From assembly GCA_031761405.1 (NCBI GenBank), contig JASEVX010000011.1:64707217-64771216 (forward strand): DNA of 64,000 nucleotides, given 5' to 3'. The translations under genes were made by a program, and so were the position numbers. This DNA comes from Serripes groenlandicus. Taxonomy: Eukaryota; Mollusca; Bivalvia; Cardiida; Cardiidae. Below the pieces are notes generated by a model that had not been told where the DNA came from, made no database searches, and worked only from the letters and a program-made list of their open reading frames with translations. This document shows, one piece after another, positions 40,093 to 51,921 of this stretch. Numbering within the stretch: position 1 is the first letter of the stretch; each line of letters begins with the position of its first letter.

Positions 40093-40289
40093 TTAACCCT
40101 TTCCCTCATACAACAAATCTGCAGCAGACGACTTTGAACTCTATAATTGATTTTATAACCTATGACTAAAATAGGAAAACATTGTGGCGAAAGGAGAAAT
40201 TGCTTGTTTTGAGCAATTTCTTCTTTTGTTTTCAAAAACCCGTCTGCTGTAGAGGCGTCAGAAAGCGTCTATATGAGAGAAAGGGTTAA
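40093..40289 (+). mobile_element. TTAA-MITE, young, internally deleted
   Basis: TTAA to TTAA but missing the ATATTTTGTC...AAAATCT block (about 30 bp). Hairpin GCTTGTTTTGAGC. Right end CCGTCTGCTGTAGAGGCGTC...GAGAGAAAGGGTTAA. Confidence 0.88.
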
Positions 40290-40482
40290 ATACAGAAAAT
40301 TACTTCTGAAAAGCAATTGCTCATGATTAAATGAGGAATTGTTCCTTTTGCTATATAGTATTTTCAAGAGTTTTATTTATAAATAGACAAATTTTAATAG
40401 TTTTTATTTATAAATAGACAAATTTTAATAGTTTACCTATCTTTTCAAAGTCGTCTGCTGCAGATTTGTTGTATGTGCCGGA
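40290..40482. repeat. old TTAA-MITE remainder with 31-bp duplication
   Basis: AATTGCTCATGATTAAATGAGG centre; the segment TTTTATTTATAAATAGAC... is duplicated in tandem (40371 and 40402, 31-bp period); right end TTCAAAGTCGTCTGCTGCAG. Confidence 0.65.
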
Positions 40483-40635
40483 AACACTAAAAGTAAAATG
40501 TTCTGCCCTTTCTTTTAAGCAATGTTTGGATTAATACAAAATAAACCTTGAAATATTAACAGCAACAGTTATATGATAGATGATCGAGTCTCATTATTAA
40601 TTCAATTTTTTTCTACCCTGAGCTATCTTTTGTGT

Positions 40636-40854
40636 TATCCTTTCCCACATACCACAAATCTACGGCAGGCGATTTTGAAAACATCTAAGTAAAATTTTGG
40701 AAAATCACTGTAAATTAAAGTAAAATAATCGAATAGGGTTGAAAACATTGTGGCAAAAAGAGAAAAGTAATTTCTCCTTTTTCCACAATGCTTTTAAAAC
40801 TTGTCTGCGACAGACGCATCAAAATGCATCTGCATATATATGGGAAAGGGTTAC
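40636..40854. mobile_element. TTAA-MITE, old copy
   Basis: TTATCCTTTCCCACATACCAC...CTACGGCAGGCGATTTTG left; CTTGTCTGCGACAGACGC...TATGGGAAAGGGTTA right. Confidence 0.7.
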
Positions 40855-41093
40855 CGGTAAATTATTTGGTTTTGTCTGTAAATTATTAATTCAGAGCTTT
40901 TTTCTGCCCTATGTTTTTTGTTGTGCGAGAGTCAGTGGACCGTCCTATAGCCTGTAGCTGAAAAGTCAATTTAGACGCATTTATTTTCATTAGTTATTCC
41001 ACATGGGATAGATGGGAAATACATGGAGAGTGCTTTTGGCAATATTGTTGGCTGTTAACCATCTATTATAGGACCCATACACAGCGGTTATGT

Positions 41094-41320
41094 TAACCCT
41101 TTCCCACATATAACAATTTCTGCAGCAGACCACTTTGAAAACATAGTTACAGAAACCTGAAAAATATCCATAAATTAGTAGCTAAATTGTTAAATAAAGT
41201 TGAAAACATTGTGGCCAAAGGAGAAATTGCTCATCATGAGCAATTGAACCCATGGCCACAATGTTTTCAAAAGTCGTCTGCTGCTATTGTATCAAAATAT
41301 GTCTGCGAAGAGAACCGCTT
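41094..41320. mobile_element. TTAA-MITE, old, right terminus lost
   Basis: TTAACCCTTTCCCACATATAAC...CTGCAGCAGACCACTTTG; hairpin GAAATTGCTCATCATGAGCAATTGAACC; right AAAAGTCGTCTGCTGCTATTG then unrelated. Confidence 0.75.
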
Positions 41321-41466
41321 ATAGACAGACATCAGGTTGATTACGGAAAGAAACTTACTGGAATGGATGACTCAATGACATGTATACGTGTTTTTCAAGG
41401 ATATCGTCGTTTAGATTTGTTTCGCGACTTGCTTGACTTGTCATGTGAGATTTTATTATGGCGACC

Positions 41467-41612
41467 TCATGGAAAAACAAAACTTTTGAGATTTACCGAA
41501 AGAAAATTCTAGAGCTTCAATTTATAAAGGATGTATTATTATTATGATCTAACATCCTCATTTGACCTCGAAACCCTATGTTGTTGGTACTCAAAAGAAT
41601 TGTCTCCTTGTG
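41467..41612 (-). mobile_element. PAL palindromic MITE, half copy
   Basis: Flank TCCTCATTTGACCTCG, one arm AAACCCTATGTTGTTGGTAC then TCAAAAGAATTGTCTCC; the second arm is replaced by a TTAA-MITE end TTGTGAAAGGGTTAGG. Confidence 0.65.
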
Positions 41613-41631
41613 AAAGGGTTAGGCAGACTTT

Positions 41632-41700
41632 TAACCGTTTCCCACATAAAGACACTTTCTATATAATATATAACGCCTCTGCAGCAAACAACTTTTTAAA
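41632..41700. repeat. TTAA-MITE left fragment
   Basis: TTAACCGTTTCCCACATAAAGACAC...AACGCCTCTGCAGCAAACAAC with an inserted TATATAATATATA. Confidence 0.6.
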
Positions 41701-41899
41701 TAGGGAGTTACTAAGTAGGTGGGGTAATCCATCAGATGTCTATATATATATAGTAAATGGGTGGTAACTTTAAATGTTGAAAAACCTGATGAATGAGATA
41801 TACATATGGTTATTTATAATTCAATGAGCCATTTCATCATATATTATAGCCCGGGTTACTATATTCATATGTATCTTTATATATATTTTCACTCTTCAC

Positions 41900-42072
41900 A
41901 ACAAATGTACTCCGACCTGGAAGGTCATGCCAAAAGACTTTTAAATATGACAGTCGTAACTGCTGGCTCGATCCCAGGGTCCTTTGCACTCAGGATGGTG
42001 GGCTCTGGTAATTTACGCAGAAAACGCTGTAATATAAATAAAACATTGTTGAAAGCGGCTTAAGACACAATA
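41900..42072 (+). mobile_element. SINE-like, decayed
   Basis: Possible B box GGCTCGATCCCAGGG near 41963; 3' end AAAACATTGTTGAAAGCGGC as in type A. Confidence 0.5.
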
Positions 42073-42074
42073 TA

Positions 42075-42282
42075 GACATACGGCAAATCTTAGCAGACGA
42101 CCTTAAAAGCATCTTAATATGCTAAAATTCTTGATAAAAATATAGAAAATCTCTATAAATGAAGGTACAATTATTGATTAGAGTTGAGCAATTTCTCCTT
42201 TTCCCAATCTTTTTTTAATTTTAAAAAGTTGTATGTTTGCAGATGTATACAATATTTCTTCATCTGGCAACAAGGGCTAAAG
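42075..42282. repeat. TTAA-MITE, decayed
   Basis: CATACGGCAAATCTTAGCAGACGACC and the centre GAGCAATTTCTCCTTTTCCC are recognisable. Confidence 0.5.
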
Positions 42283-42287
42283 TTAAT

Positions 42288-42482
42288 TTAACCCTTTCCC
42301 TCATACAGACGCTTCCTGACGCCTCTGCATCAGACTACTTTTAAAAATATTGTGGTAAAATGAGAAATTGCTCATTATGAGCAATTTCTCCTTTTGCAAC
42401 AATGTTTTCAACTCTTATTAATGATTAAACTCTCATTTATAAGACGTCTGCTGCAGATTTGCTGTATGTGGGAAAGGGCTAA
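42288..42482. mobile_element. TTAA-MITE, old copy
   Basis: TTAACCCTTTCCCTCATACAGACGC...CTCTGCATCAGACTAC; hairpin GAAATTGCTCATTATGAGCAATTTCTCC fully paired; a deletion joins CATTTATAAG to ACGTCTGCTGCAGATTTGC; GTGGGAAAGGGCTAA. Confidence 0.8.
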
Positions 42483-42736
42483 GTTAAAAATGATTCAGAT
42501 CAATAGACTTTATTAAAATATCAATTTTTAAATTTGTTCAACCTATTTGTAAAGCATTCTCTAGCTATCAGACCAATCCGAGATGTAAAACAGGTGTGAA
42601 TTAAAAAATATGGTTGAGTTTGGATGAATACACTGCAAATATTAGGGGAGTAAATATTTTCTCAAGTGACTTATTGTTCAGCGAAGTGAGACCAGTATGA
42701 TATCCAACTGAGGCTTGCTACGTGGAGACCTATTAA

Positions 42737-43158
42737 TTCTTTTCCATCATATATCAGGCGTTTTCCCGCCTTTTACATACACGATGACACCTTTCAAACA
42801 TCGTGGGCAAAGAAAACATTGCTCTTATGACCAATTGTTTATTTTTCCCACATTGTTTGAATTTGTTGAAATTTTCCAATTTTGGTTTTAAAAGATAGGT
42901 AATTTGTTAGAATATTGAAGAGTTCAACCCATTTCCCACATACATACACTTTCTGATGCCTCTGCAGCAGACAACTTTTGAAAAAACTGTGGCAATAGAA
43001 GAAATTACTCATAATGAGCTTTTCTCATTTTGACAAACTTTGTTTTCCACTCTTTTCAGTAATAATACTTCTAATATTAGAGGTCTTCCATGTATACATT
43101 TGCCGAGATGTTTTCAAATTGGTCCGCAGCAGATTTGTTGTATGTGGGAGAGGGTTGA
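42737..43158. mobile_element. two adjacent old TTAA-MITE copies
   Basis: The first (42737-42925) is decayed (AATTCTTTTCCATCATATATCAGGCG). The second (42926-43158) runs CAACCCATTTCCCACATACATACAC...GCAGCAGACAAC to CAAATTGGTCCGCAGCAGATTTG...GTGGGAGAGGGTTGA. Confidence 0.65.
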
Positions 43159-44022
43159 ATTCTATCTTTCACTGATGGAGGAATGGGTTTACCACACTTG
43201 ATTTATCATGCGGGCGGTAAACTGGGTTTGGTGTAGTATAGATAGGGATTTTATAGTCACTCTGTGAAGGGTTCGTTGTCACTTAACTTCCAATATTGGA
43301 TATGCTCGCCATAGCTCGCGTTGTTTTTTTTATTCAACACTCTTACTCTTAGATAGCAGCCAGTGGTTTTAAAATTGATAATTTGATTTTATAAAAATTT
43401 GTTAATATTATATTTAGCAATTTTGTTTGTATATTTATTATATAATTGGATTTTTTGAAAAATTATGTATTTGTAATGGGATTTATGAAGAGAGGTATTT
43501 TTTATTTTATTTTTATTTTGACTTAACTTTTTTTAATACATTTTGGTTTGATGTACATTTAGATATGATTTAAAATTTCATAAAAAGAACCCAACAGCAT
43601 TTCAAAATGAAGTTCCTATTTCAAAGGCTCCTTAAAAATTATTCTTTTTAATTTATCATGCCGTTTGATTTCCGTTTTCTTTTTAATAAAATCAGGTATC
43701 ATATCACTAATTATTCTATCAAAAATAAGTAGGGAGCGTTGCAATACCTTCATTTTTAATTTGATACGTACATGAGTATTGCTAAGTTATACTATTATGT
43801 AACAGTGATAATAAAACATTTTTGATAAAATTCTACATATTTTTTTTTTTAATGTTCTGTCAATAAAAATGGTTGTAACATCCTGTAAGAAAATGTTTGT
43901 AACAATCCCACAAATTTATATCTCTTTTTCTGTCTCCTAACCAACCAATAGTCATAATAGTTTTACATGAATCATTTTAAGGGCTAGGCAAAATTGAGAG
44001 AATGTTTATCCTGTATGCAACA
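43159..44022. other. intergenic, very AT-rich
   Basis: Includes TTTTATTTTATTTTTATTTTG low complexity near 43500. No gene. Confidence 0.5.
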
Positions 44023-44250
44023 TTAACCCTTTCCCACATGAGGCAAATCAGACGAATTTGGAAACATCAAGGTAAAAATGGGAAAACTATATAAATCAAG
44101 GTATAATTAATGTAAAAAACGGAAGACATTGTAGCAAAAGGTGAAATTGCTCATTTTGAGCAATTTCTCCTTATTCCACAATGTTTTCAAAAGCCATCTC
44201 CTGCAGAGGATAGATAGATAGTCTGCATGCATATTATTTGGGAAAGGAGA
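44023..44250. mobile_element. TTAA-MITE, old copy
   Basis: TTAACCCTTTCCCACATGAGGC with the CTGCAG block deleted; hairpin GAAATTGCTCATTTTGAGCAATTTCTCC; right AAAAGCCATCTCCTGCAGAGG...TTGGGAAAGG. Confidence 0.75.
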
Positions 44251-44489
44251 AATGTTAGCATGTTGAAACTGTTTTTATTTCGAAAAATATTCAGACTTTC
44301 ATAATCTCTTCTGTTCTTTGGTAAACTATGATAAGAATCTGTGTCTAATGTAAATCTGTCATAAAATGAAAATTCAATTATATTGCAATTTCAGTGCAGA
44401 AATCAGGATTAAATAAGGCAACAAGCAAATAATTGCCTCCTTTTTCCACAATTACCGTTTTCAATACTTCTCCATCCAACAAGACTGGT

Positions 44490-44720
44490 TTAACCCTTTC
44501 CCTCATACGACAATTCTGCAGCAGACGACTTTGAACGTATTTTGTCAAAACATAGAAAATCTCCATAATTGAATGGATAACCCTGTGACTAAAAGTGGAA
44601 AACATTGTGGCAAAAGGCGAAATTGCACGTTTTGTGCAATTTCCTCTTTCGTCACTATGTTTTCAAAAAGCCGTCTGCTGCAGAGGCGTCAGAAAGCGTC
44701 TATATGAGGGAAAGGTTTAA
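44490..44720 (+). mobile_element. TTAA-MITE, young, full length
   Basis: 231 bp. Hairpin GCACGTTTTGTGC fully paired; right stem CAATTTCCTCTTTCGTCAC. Terminus GAGGGAAAGGTTTAA. Confidence 0.93.
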
Positions 44721-45179
44721 GGACAAGGGCGATGTATAATTTCTGTGTAGGAGGGGGAATGACTCAAGAATATATATATTCAGGTATTTCATAAAGGTAA
44801 CATGTTTCATGGTAAAAAAAAATTATATACAAAATGTGTTTACACTTTTTCACAGGAGATGAATTCAAGTATGAGCGATACTAGACTGTGGTACAGTGAT
44901 TTGTTAAGAATACATCAGAAAACTCAATTAATTCGTCTTTAATCAGTTTTGAAGTGAAGGGGATTTTTATAATTTTAATTTTATATTCAATAAGGAGTTT
45001 TTTTATTTGGTATCATAAAGAGAGTCACTTTAGACTTTGCTTAAATGTATAGGCTAAACAATAGATGAAATTGGGATATAATTGCATTAAAATAGTCAAT
45101 GGATTGGATGTTATAACTAAATTTTCTTAAGTGAAATGCTATATATGTTACAAATTTTGTTTTATTAACTAAAACCATA
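44721..45179. other. intergenic, nothing recognised
   Basis: AT-rich, no gene. Confidence 0.45.
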
Positions 45180-45320
45180 TGACCCACCTACAATAATATC
45201 TACAGCAGACAACTTTGAAAACTTGTAGACATAGATGAATATCATATAATAATTGAAAAGAGGCAAAAGAATTGTAACAAAAGGAGAAAGTGCACATTAC
45301 GAGCAATTTCTTCTAATGCC
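45180..45320. repeat. TTAA-MITE, decayed
   Basis: GACCCACCTACAATAATATCTACAGCAGACAACTTTG and GAGAAAGTGCACATTACGAGCAATTTC. Confidence 0.5.
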
Positions 45321-45418
45321 ATTAATTTCATCAAGAATTGATTTTACCAGTTTTTTAAAAAAGAAACCAGTTTAGCTCAGTAATTTGACTTAATTTAATA
45401 AAGTGAAATGATAGTTGT

Positions 45419-45649
45419 TTAATCCTTTCCCTCATATAGACGCTTTCTGACGCCTCTGCAGCAGACGGCTTTTAGAAAACATAGTGACAAAAGAAGAAAT
45501 TGCACAAAACATGCAAATTTTCTCCTTTTGCCACAATGTTTTCCACTTTTTGTCAGTGTTATCCATTCAATTATGGAGATTTTCTATGTTTTGACAAAAT
45601 ATGTTCAAAGTTGTCTGCTGCAGTATTGTCATATGAGGGAAAGGGTTAA
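45419..45649 (-). mobile_element. TTAA-MITE, young, full length
   Basis: 231 bp. TTAATCCTTTCCCTCATATAGACGC; hairpin GCACAAAACATGC (one arm base changed); right GTTGTCTGCTGCAGTATTGTC...GAGGGAAAGGGTTAA. Confidence 0.92.
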
Positions 45650-46535
45650 AGGAGTAAAGGGCTGTTATAATGAAGTCAGGTAAATAGATTGAAGATTCGG
45701 ATCCTTCACAGTTACCTCCCTTGTATGTGTAGAGCTCACACCTGTCCAGAACTAGGCTGGATTCGAAGACATCCCCTGGATATTTGTAAAACTAGATAGA
45801 CTAGACAATCTCAGCTACTGCCTATTTTACTTCTCTGGATGGAGGAATGTCATTTAGTTTACTGACTTTCCTGTTCATATTTACCGCGAACACGGACAAA
45901 GAAAAAAAGGAGCAATAATTGATCCGTTAAGGTGGAGAAGTAAAAAACTTGTTTGTTATAATTGACATGGTGAAGTTCATTTGGGAACATGTTGAATAGA
46001 AGGCGGTGAATATTGGAGTGGGGTTATTTGTGGTAAAGGATGCGACATTTGTGTGTACAATAATAATCATGTGACATGAAGTACTTTGATTATAGCGTAA
46101 TGGTACAAGAAACTGTTTAATTTATTGAAATTGTATGGATGCTTGTGGCGGACATATTTTACTTAATAGCTTTAGGTCACATATTTAAGTTGCTTTTGTT
46201 AGGTTATCTCCGCCTTCAAGGCTGTTTATATAGGAATTTAATCTGCCGGTGTTCTAATTAGAAAATATGACAAAACATTGGCGTATAATATGAATCTTTT
46301 AAAACATTTTGGAAAAAGGTACATTTTACTCAAATGTGAATAATGGCTACTTTTCTCACATTGTTTTTATAAACATAATGATAGTTAAATTGTTGAATAT
46401 CAGAGAAGAAAGGATATTTGGTTTAAATATTAATTTTATTGAATTGTTGGGAGAAAAGTTATATTTATATAAGTTTTGTTTTATACTCCACTTATATTAA
46501 TCAATACAGATATAATTGTTCATCTGGATATATAT
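45650..46535. other. intergenic, nothing recognised
   Basis: No gene. The 63-residue frame at 46309-46500 is AT-driven. Confidence 0.45.
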
Positions 46536-46763
46536 TTAACCCTTTCCCTCATAAAGACGCTTTCTGACGCCTCTGCAGCAGACAGCTTTTTAAAAACATA
46601 GTGACAAAAGAAGCAATTGCTCAAAACGAGCAATTTCTCCTTTTGCCACAATGTTTTCCACTTTTAGTCATAGGTTATCCATTCAATTATAGAGATTTTC
46701 TTTTTTTGACAAAATTTGTTCAAAGTCGTCTGCTGCAGAATTGTTGTATGAGGGAAAGGGTTC
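46536..46763 (-). mobile_element. TTAA-MITE, young, full length
   Basis: TTAACCCTTTCCCTCATAAAGACGC; hairpin GCTCAAAACGAGC fully paired; right terminus GAGGGAAAGGGTTCA (one base off TTAA). Confidence 0.92.
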
Positions 46764-46839
46764 AGATTCTTAAAGCTAAGAGGTACATCTCAAAAATAAT
46801 AATAGAAAAGACAGACACAAGAACAAATTATAATTTAGA

Positions 46840-47275
46840 CAATAGTTGAAAACATTGTTAACTAAAAATGCTGTATTAAATGAACAATTACTCTTTTTCT
46901 AAGGATGTTTCAAGATATCAAAGGGCATTTCAAATGAGGGAAGAGGTTAGTAAAAATAGCTGATTCAGTATATTTCCAAAAAAGGAAGTTGTCACTTTGA
47001 GATACAACAGACGGTCCAGATTTACGCTCATCTTCATATGGCTTATTTCAAACTCGTGACAATGAAGTGAATCATTTGCTCATAATGTTACCAGGGACGT
47101 AGATGCATTATAGTACTGAACAATATATTACTTTAAGAAATTTTTATAACACTTTCCCAACACTTATAACATTGAATAAAGTTGAAAACATTGTGGAAAA
47201 AGGAGTAATTCACTGCCCATCTTGAAGTTGCCCTCTGAAGCGGAAGCATTTGTATGTGGGAAAGGGATAAATGAA
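46840..47275. repeat. two decayed TTAA-MITE pieces
   Basis: 46840-46950 (GTTGAAAACATTGTTAACTAAAAATG...ATGAGGGAAGAGGTTAG) and 47150-47272 (ACTTTCCCAACAC...GTTGAAAACATTGTGGAAAAAGG...GTATGTGGGAAAGGGATAA). Confidence 0.5.
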
Positions 47276-47459
47276 TAAGCCATTTTATGTTGAGATTTCT
47301 TTTCTTCGGACGGAATCTCGTTAGTATTAAAAATTCTATTGATATTATTAAGTTTATTTTCTTTTTATTAGAAAAATCAGGAATGTGTGATTTTAAATAT
47401 TTTTCACTGTAAAAGTGCTCTGGTAAGAAATTTATGTTTCTCCATCTGGTAAACCGTAA

Positions 47460-47488
47460 TGATATATATATATATATATATATATAAT
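47460..47488. repeat. (TA)n microsatellite
   Basis: About 13 uninterrupted TA units. Confidence 0.95.
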
Positions 47489-47649
47489 CCCAAACAAATT
47501 AAATGTTGTGACAATTGGCTTAAGTGTAATCAATACAAACTGTATTTTTCATTCCTGATTTTATATATATATATATGTTCCTTCATTAATTTTCTGGTTT
47601 CAAATGTTTATTAAGACTATTTTGAAGAGTCTCGAATTCATCACTGTGT

Positions 47650-47860
47650 TACCTTTTCCCACAAATTTGCAGCAGACATCGAGACAAAAGTATGGAAAAT
47701 CTCAATGAACGAGTGTTTAATTTTTTAAATAGATTTAAAAACAGTGTGCTAAACAGAGAAACTGTTCATCATGAGCAATTCATCCTTTTGCCACAATGTT
47801 TTCAAAAGTCATCTGCTGCAAATGCACTTAAATACGTCTGCAAATGGGTAAAAAGGCTAT
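47650..47860. mobile_element. TTAA-MITE, old copy
   Basis: TTACCTTTTCCCACAAATTTGCAGCAGACATCG left; GAAACTGTTCATCATGAGCAATTCATCC; AAAAGTCATCTGCTGCAAATGC...AATGGGTAAAAAGGC right. Confidence 0.7.
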
Positions 47861-48189
47861 AAGAAATAACAATTAACATAAAAATATATAATCTAACAGC
47901 ATGAAGGATGTCAATTATTATAAATTAAAGCTTGCTATTACTCTTCAAATATTCTCTCTGACACACTGAATTTGTATCAATTACCTTTAGAGTAATTTTC
48001 TTGAATTATCTTTCAAATTGAAATAAAGGAATGAAATAGCTTGTCAATTGGAAATAATGCTATGAGAAGGAGTTTAAAAAAAGAAGATATGTATGTAAAG
48101 GACAGACACTGCTAGCTCAGAATGGATAATGTCTCCTTTGCCCACATTTGTTTCATAAAAGTCGTCTTCTGTTGATCGAGACAGCAAAT

Positions 48190-48306
48190 TTTATCTGTGT
48201 AAGGAAAAATGGTTTTACCATCGATGGCGTATTTGATTCGTGGAACTGATTTATTCATAATAGCTGGGTTTAAAGCCTTGTGATTGTCAGACGCAAAGTG
48301 TCTCAT
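48190..48306 (-). CDS. weak exon candidate with an FASDNH motif
   Basis: The minus strand reads MRHFASDNHKALNPAIMNKS then VPRIKYAIDG up to a GATG|GTAAAA donor-like site. The spacing F-A-S-D-N-H-x-A-L-N-P resembles the N-terminal motif of bacterial-type threonine aldolases (FASDN...G..PE). No pyridoxal-lysine region or other exon is visible, and the downstream part merges into a decayed TTAA-MITE. Chance resemblance is quite possible. Confidence 0.15.
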
Positions 48307-49278
48307 GAATTAAAAATTATTCCATGCCACCTGATTATCTGAAAAAAAGAAAAAGGTGTAATATTTACCCCGTAACCTTAGTCACATCTGGCATACGTAC
48401 ACGTTTAAAATTTAGTAATATTTTTACTTGCCTGTGTTTTCCTATATTGGACTTGGAATGACATGGCTTTGTTAAAGCTAAAATCCAGCCTTTAGTTTTA
48501 TATTATTATTATATTATATATCTGTGTATGTTTAATCCTTAGTTTGACAACCTGTGTGCTGCTCATCATGCTTTCGTTGTTTGCTATATGTTTTCTCCAC
48601 TAGTCACCTATTAGTTTAGTTGTTGCTGTTGCTGTAATACAATAGACTCAAGTCGAGAACAAAATCCTGATTTGGCGGGAGAAGTTTCGAGAATTTTGTG
48701 GGCTTTGGCGTCATCTTACTTGGTAGCATTAGACTGGTTTACCTGCTCTAATACTGTCAGGTAAAGATGTCAACGGAGCTTGCCGACATCGAATACAGAA
48801 AAAACATAATACATAGAGGAATGGAAGTAAAGTCGACGTAATTGAGTCAAAATGCACAAATCACCCTTACGCATGTTTTTTGTTTGAGTTTTTATGTATG
48901 AAATTAACAACATAATGTATGCATCATGTAACAACATGGAAACCCACAGGATTTCAGACAAAATGGAAAGACGAGAAAGGCGTTCTATATGAAGACTCAA
49001 AGCAGATGATCATATGACCAATGTGAGGAAATATTGACAATGTTATATAGGACAGATGGATGAGAAATGGAGTCAACAGTTTACCATGAGAAGATCATGT
49101 GACCAAAGACGGAAAAGTGATCAATACACAGGTGAGCCAAGTGATCTAAATTTCTTGTTTACTTACACTGAATATTGCTGATAATAGAGATTTATGGTGA
49201 AGTACCCCCCCTTAAGTGGTATGTGGAAATTAAGAGTAGATAATGCTGTCTTTGTATCAACCCTTGCCAGCATAATAC
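48307..49278. other. intergenic, nothing recognised
   Basis: No gene; short frames only. GGATTTTGTTC/CTTGAGTC words near 48650 are unremarkable. Confidence 0.45.
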
Positions 49279-49500
49279 TTAACCCATTCCAACATACAGC
49301 AAATCTGCAGCAGACAAGATTTAAGACATAAATGCAAAAATGTAGAATATCTGTATTAATAAAAATATAATTATCTAGAAGAGTTGAAATCATTGTGGCA
49401 AATGGAGAAATTGCTCATGATGAGCAATTTGTCCTTTTACCTCAACAATTTCTTCTACTTCATAGGTGTCAGAATGCGTCTGTATGTTAAGGAAAGGGAT
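49279..49500. mobile_element. TTAA-MITE, old copy
   Basis: TTAACCCATTCCAACATACAGC...CTGCAGCAGACAAG left; hairpin GAAATTGCTCATGATGAGCAATTTGTCC; right partially lost (ACTTCATAGGTGTCAGAATGCG...AAGGAAAGGGAT). Confidence 0.75.
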
Positions 49501-49988
49501 ATTCTAATTCTCTAAGATTTTGAAAATGATAAGAAATGTTGTGAGAAAAGGAAGTTGTTCAATATGAATAATTGCTGCTCTCTCACCATGTTTTGGGACT
49601 GGTAAAGGGTCATAAAAGCGGTTATTTTAATGGAAGAGTAAAAATGAAAAGTTAACTGGATTATAAACTGGCTGAAGAACTTCAAATATGGGATTGTACT
49701 ATATAATATTTAAAATTCAAAGTTGAGGCCATTAAAAGATGAGAAATTAAACAAAAATCCTTACCCATAAGCAAAATAATGATATAATAAAAGACTAATA
49801 TAACAACATATAAAAATATATTCCCAAGAACAACTTAACATTATGCTGCACTGTAATAGATGGACGTTACGTTTCACAGAAACAAATACAATTAAATAAC
49901 ATGGCAACAGAATAAATATTGTCACCTAGAAGCAAACAGTAACAATTACAATATTGGTCAGATAAAACTGAATCTTAAACATTAGATT
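49501..49988. other. intergenic, nothing recognised
   Basis: AT-rich, no gene. Confidence 0.45.
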
Positions 49989-49989
49989 G

Positions 49990-50150
49990 ACAGAGCTCTA
50001 GATAAGGGACATGTTTCATGTGCTGAAATCCTTATTTGAAAAACAAAACATTTATACATTTATTGGGGATACTCAAAGGAATCCTCTTAGTGAGAAGATC
50101 CTTTTGAGTACCCACAATATAGGGTTAGAGTGGGCAATAAGAGAAGCCTC
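49990..50150 (-). mobile_element. PAL palindromic MITE, copy 6
   Basis: AGAGCTCTAGATAAGGGACATG...TGAAATCCTTATTTG, palindrome 50054-50127 with diverged left arm, then GGGCAATAAGAGAAGCC. Reverse orientation relative to copy 1. Confidence 0.75.
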
Positions 50151-50482
50151 TGAAAACAGTTACCTCATAATGCTACACATGAATGGAAATTTGAGAAACT
50201 AAAAATGCTTAGTAACCACCATGGCAACCGTGAGCACCAAGGAGCAAAATCACATCGTCCAAAGCTTTCAGTTTCAAACAGAATCAATTATGTCGCTGTA
50301 TATGAACTCACAGACTGTGCAGGTAAAACATGTTGAATACATGATCTAAATCAAGCAGACTGTGACACCCTTTTATTGCTACTTGGAAATATTGATCATA
50401 ACGGAAGTGTAATGGGCACACCAATGAAAAGCAGTTTTTCTAGTGCTAAAGCATCGTTTCCCCGTCAAAACATACATTAGGA

Positions 50483-50549
50483 TTCATGCAAAATGGTGCT
50501 AACTACACATACTGTGTTATAATATGTAGTTAGCACCACTTTGCATGAA
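50483..50549. repeat. 25-bp-arm hairpin
   Basis: TTCATGCAAAATGGTGCTAA then CTACA (50483-50507) pairs with TGTAG then TTAGCACCACTTTGCATGAA (50525-50549); one mismatch, 17-nt loop. Not seen elsewhere in the window. Confidence 0.8.
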
Positions 50550-51157
50550 ACCAAAGATATGTTGTGGGTAATTATTACAACAATTTCAACAATAAAATTG
50601 TTATGAAACCAAAACTGAATGGAATTCATTTTGAAATTAACAGAGACAACTTTGTAGTTAAAATGAAATTTACTTATTTGAGCTGTCTCAGAGCCTTAGA
50701 ATGAAGGGAAAGAGACAGACAGGAAATCTACTTTTTCCTGATATCTTTAATATTGTGTTAAAGTGTCAATTGATACTGACAAAACTGCCATTACTGACAT
50801 TGTAGAAACATTAATGCTGCTATAAAATAACTATTGTGATGTTATGTATTCCCAGATGATATACCTGTGCCAGAATGATAAGTGAATCAATCAGGTAATG
50901 CCTTATCAGCATATCTTGATTTAAATCCATATTGAATATCTAATGTGGGGATCAAAATGATAGAACAATATTGAAGAATAATAGATGGATACTGTTCATT
51001 TAACAATACATGAAAAATGTCCAAAAGCTTTCGTGAACTTTTTAAAAGCTCATTTCTAATCAAGAATTGCTTTTCCAGTGACTTGAATTATGTCTATGTT
51101 ACTAATTCTTCTCTTGTTTTGTATAGATCTTGGTTTTTAAAAAAAAAAATCTAGGGC
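50550..51157. other. intergenic, nothing recognised
   Basis: AT-rich, no gene. Confidence 0.45.
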
Positions 51158-51303
51158 TTCAATACAACAAATCTGCAGCAGATGACTTTGAAAACATAGT
51201 GACAAAAACCTGAAAAATCTCCATAAAGATAGCTTAATTGATAAATGAAGTTGTAAACATTCTGGCCAAAGGAGAAATAGCTCATCATGAGGGAAAGGGT
51301 TAA
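51158..51303. mobile_element. TTAA-MITE, internally deleted
   Basis: TTCAATACAACAAATCTGCAGCAGATGACTTTG through GGAGAAATAGCTCATCATGAG, joined directly to GGGAAAGGGTTAA. The whole right half between the hairpin and terminus is missing. Confidence 0.7.
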
Positions 51304-51921
51304 TTTGCAGCTATGTCTCAGATGGTTTGGGTGAGACTCTGTGGATGCACTGACTTGCCAGAGTCCTCTCTGTGTGCGTAGTCACAAAGGACCCATCATA
51401 CACAGATCAAATAGGGTGTTTTTCCATCAAATTAAATGGAACCTGATTTCCCCTGAGATTATACTTTTGTTTGTGTGGTATATATCTACCAGATTATGTT
51501 GTTGGGTGCCACTCTTTTAAATGTCATTCAACTTTGATTGTCATGTCAAGTTTTGGTTTTGTTGGATTCAGGTAGGATAGATGACCAATTTTGCTTTCTC
51601 ATTGGCTTGATTTTATAATACTTGAATACATAGTTACAAACTACCACAGAAGTTACCCTCCTATGAGTTTTTTATGTTCATTTAGGCTTATATGTGTAAG
51701 ATATATTTGACTTGTAAAAATACAAGTTGTGTGTAACTTGGTCATTGGTTCATGTTACTGTGTGTCTTACTTAGTTAGTCCTTACGAAAAAGCTGTGTCA
51801 CTGTTTCTGCTTTTCTCTGTTTGTATGATAATTAGATCTTGAACAAGTTTGTGGTTTCATGTTTTGGTCATAAAATGAGTGAGCCTTTCATGTTATGCTT
51901 TGTTGTTCTTGTTATTAAGGT
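51304..51921. other. intergenic, nothing recognised
   Basis: No gene recognised. Confidence 0.4.
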
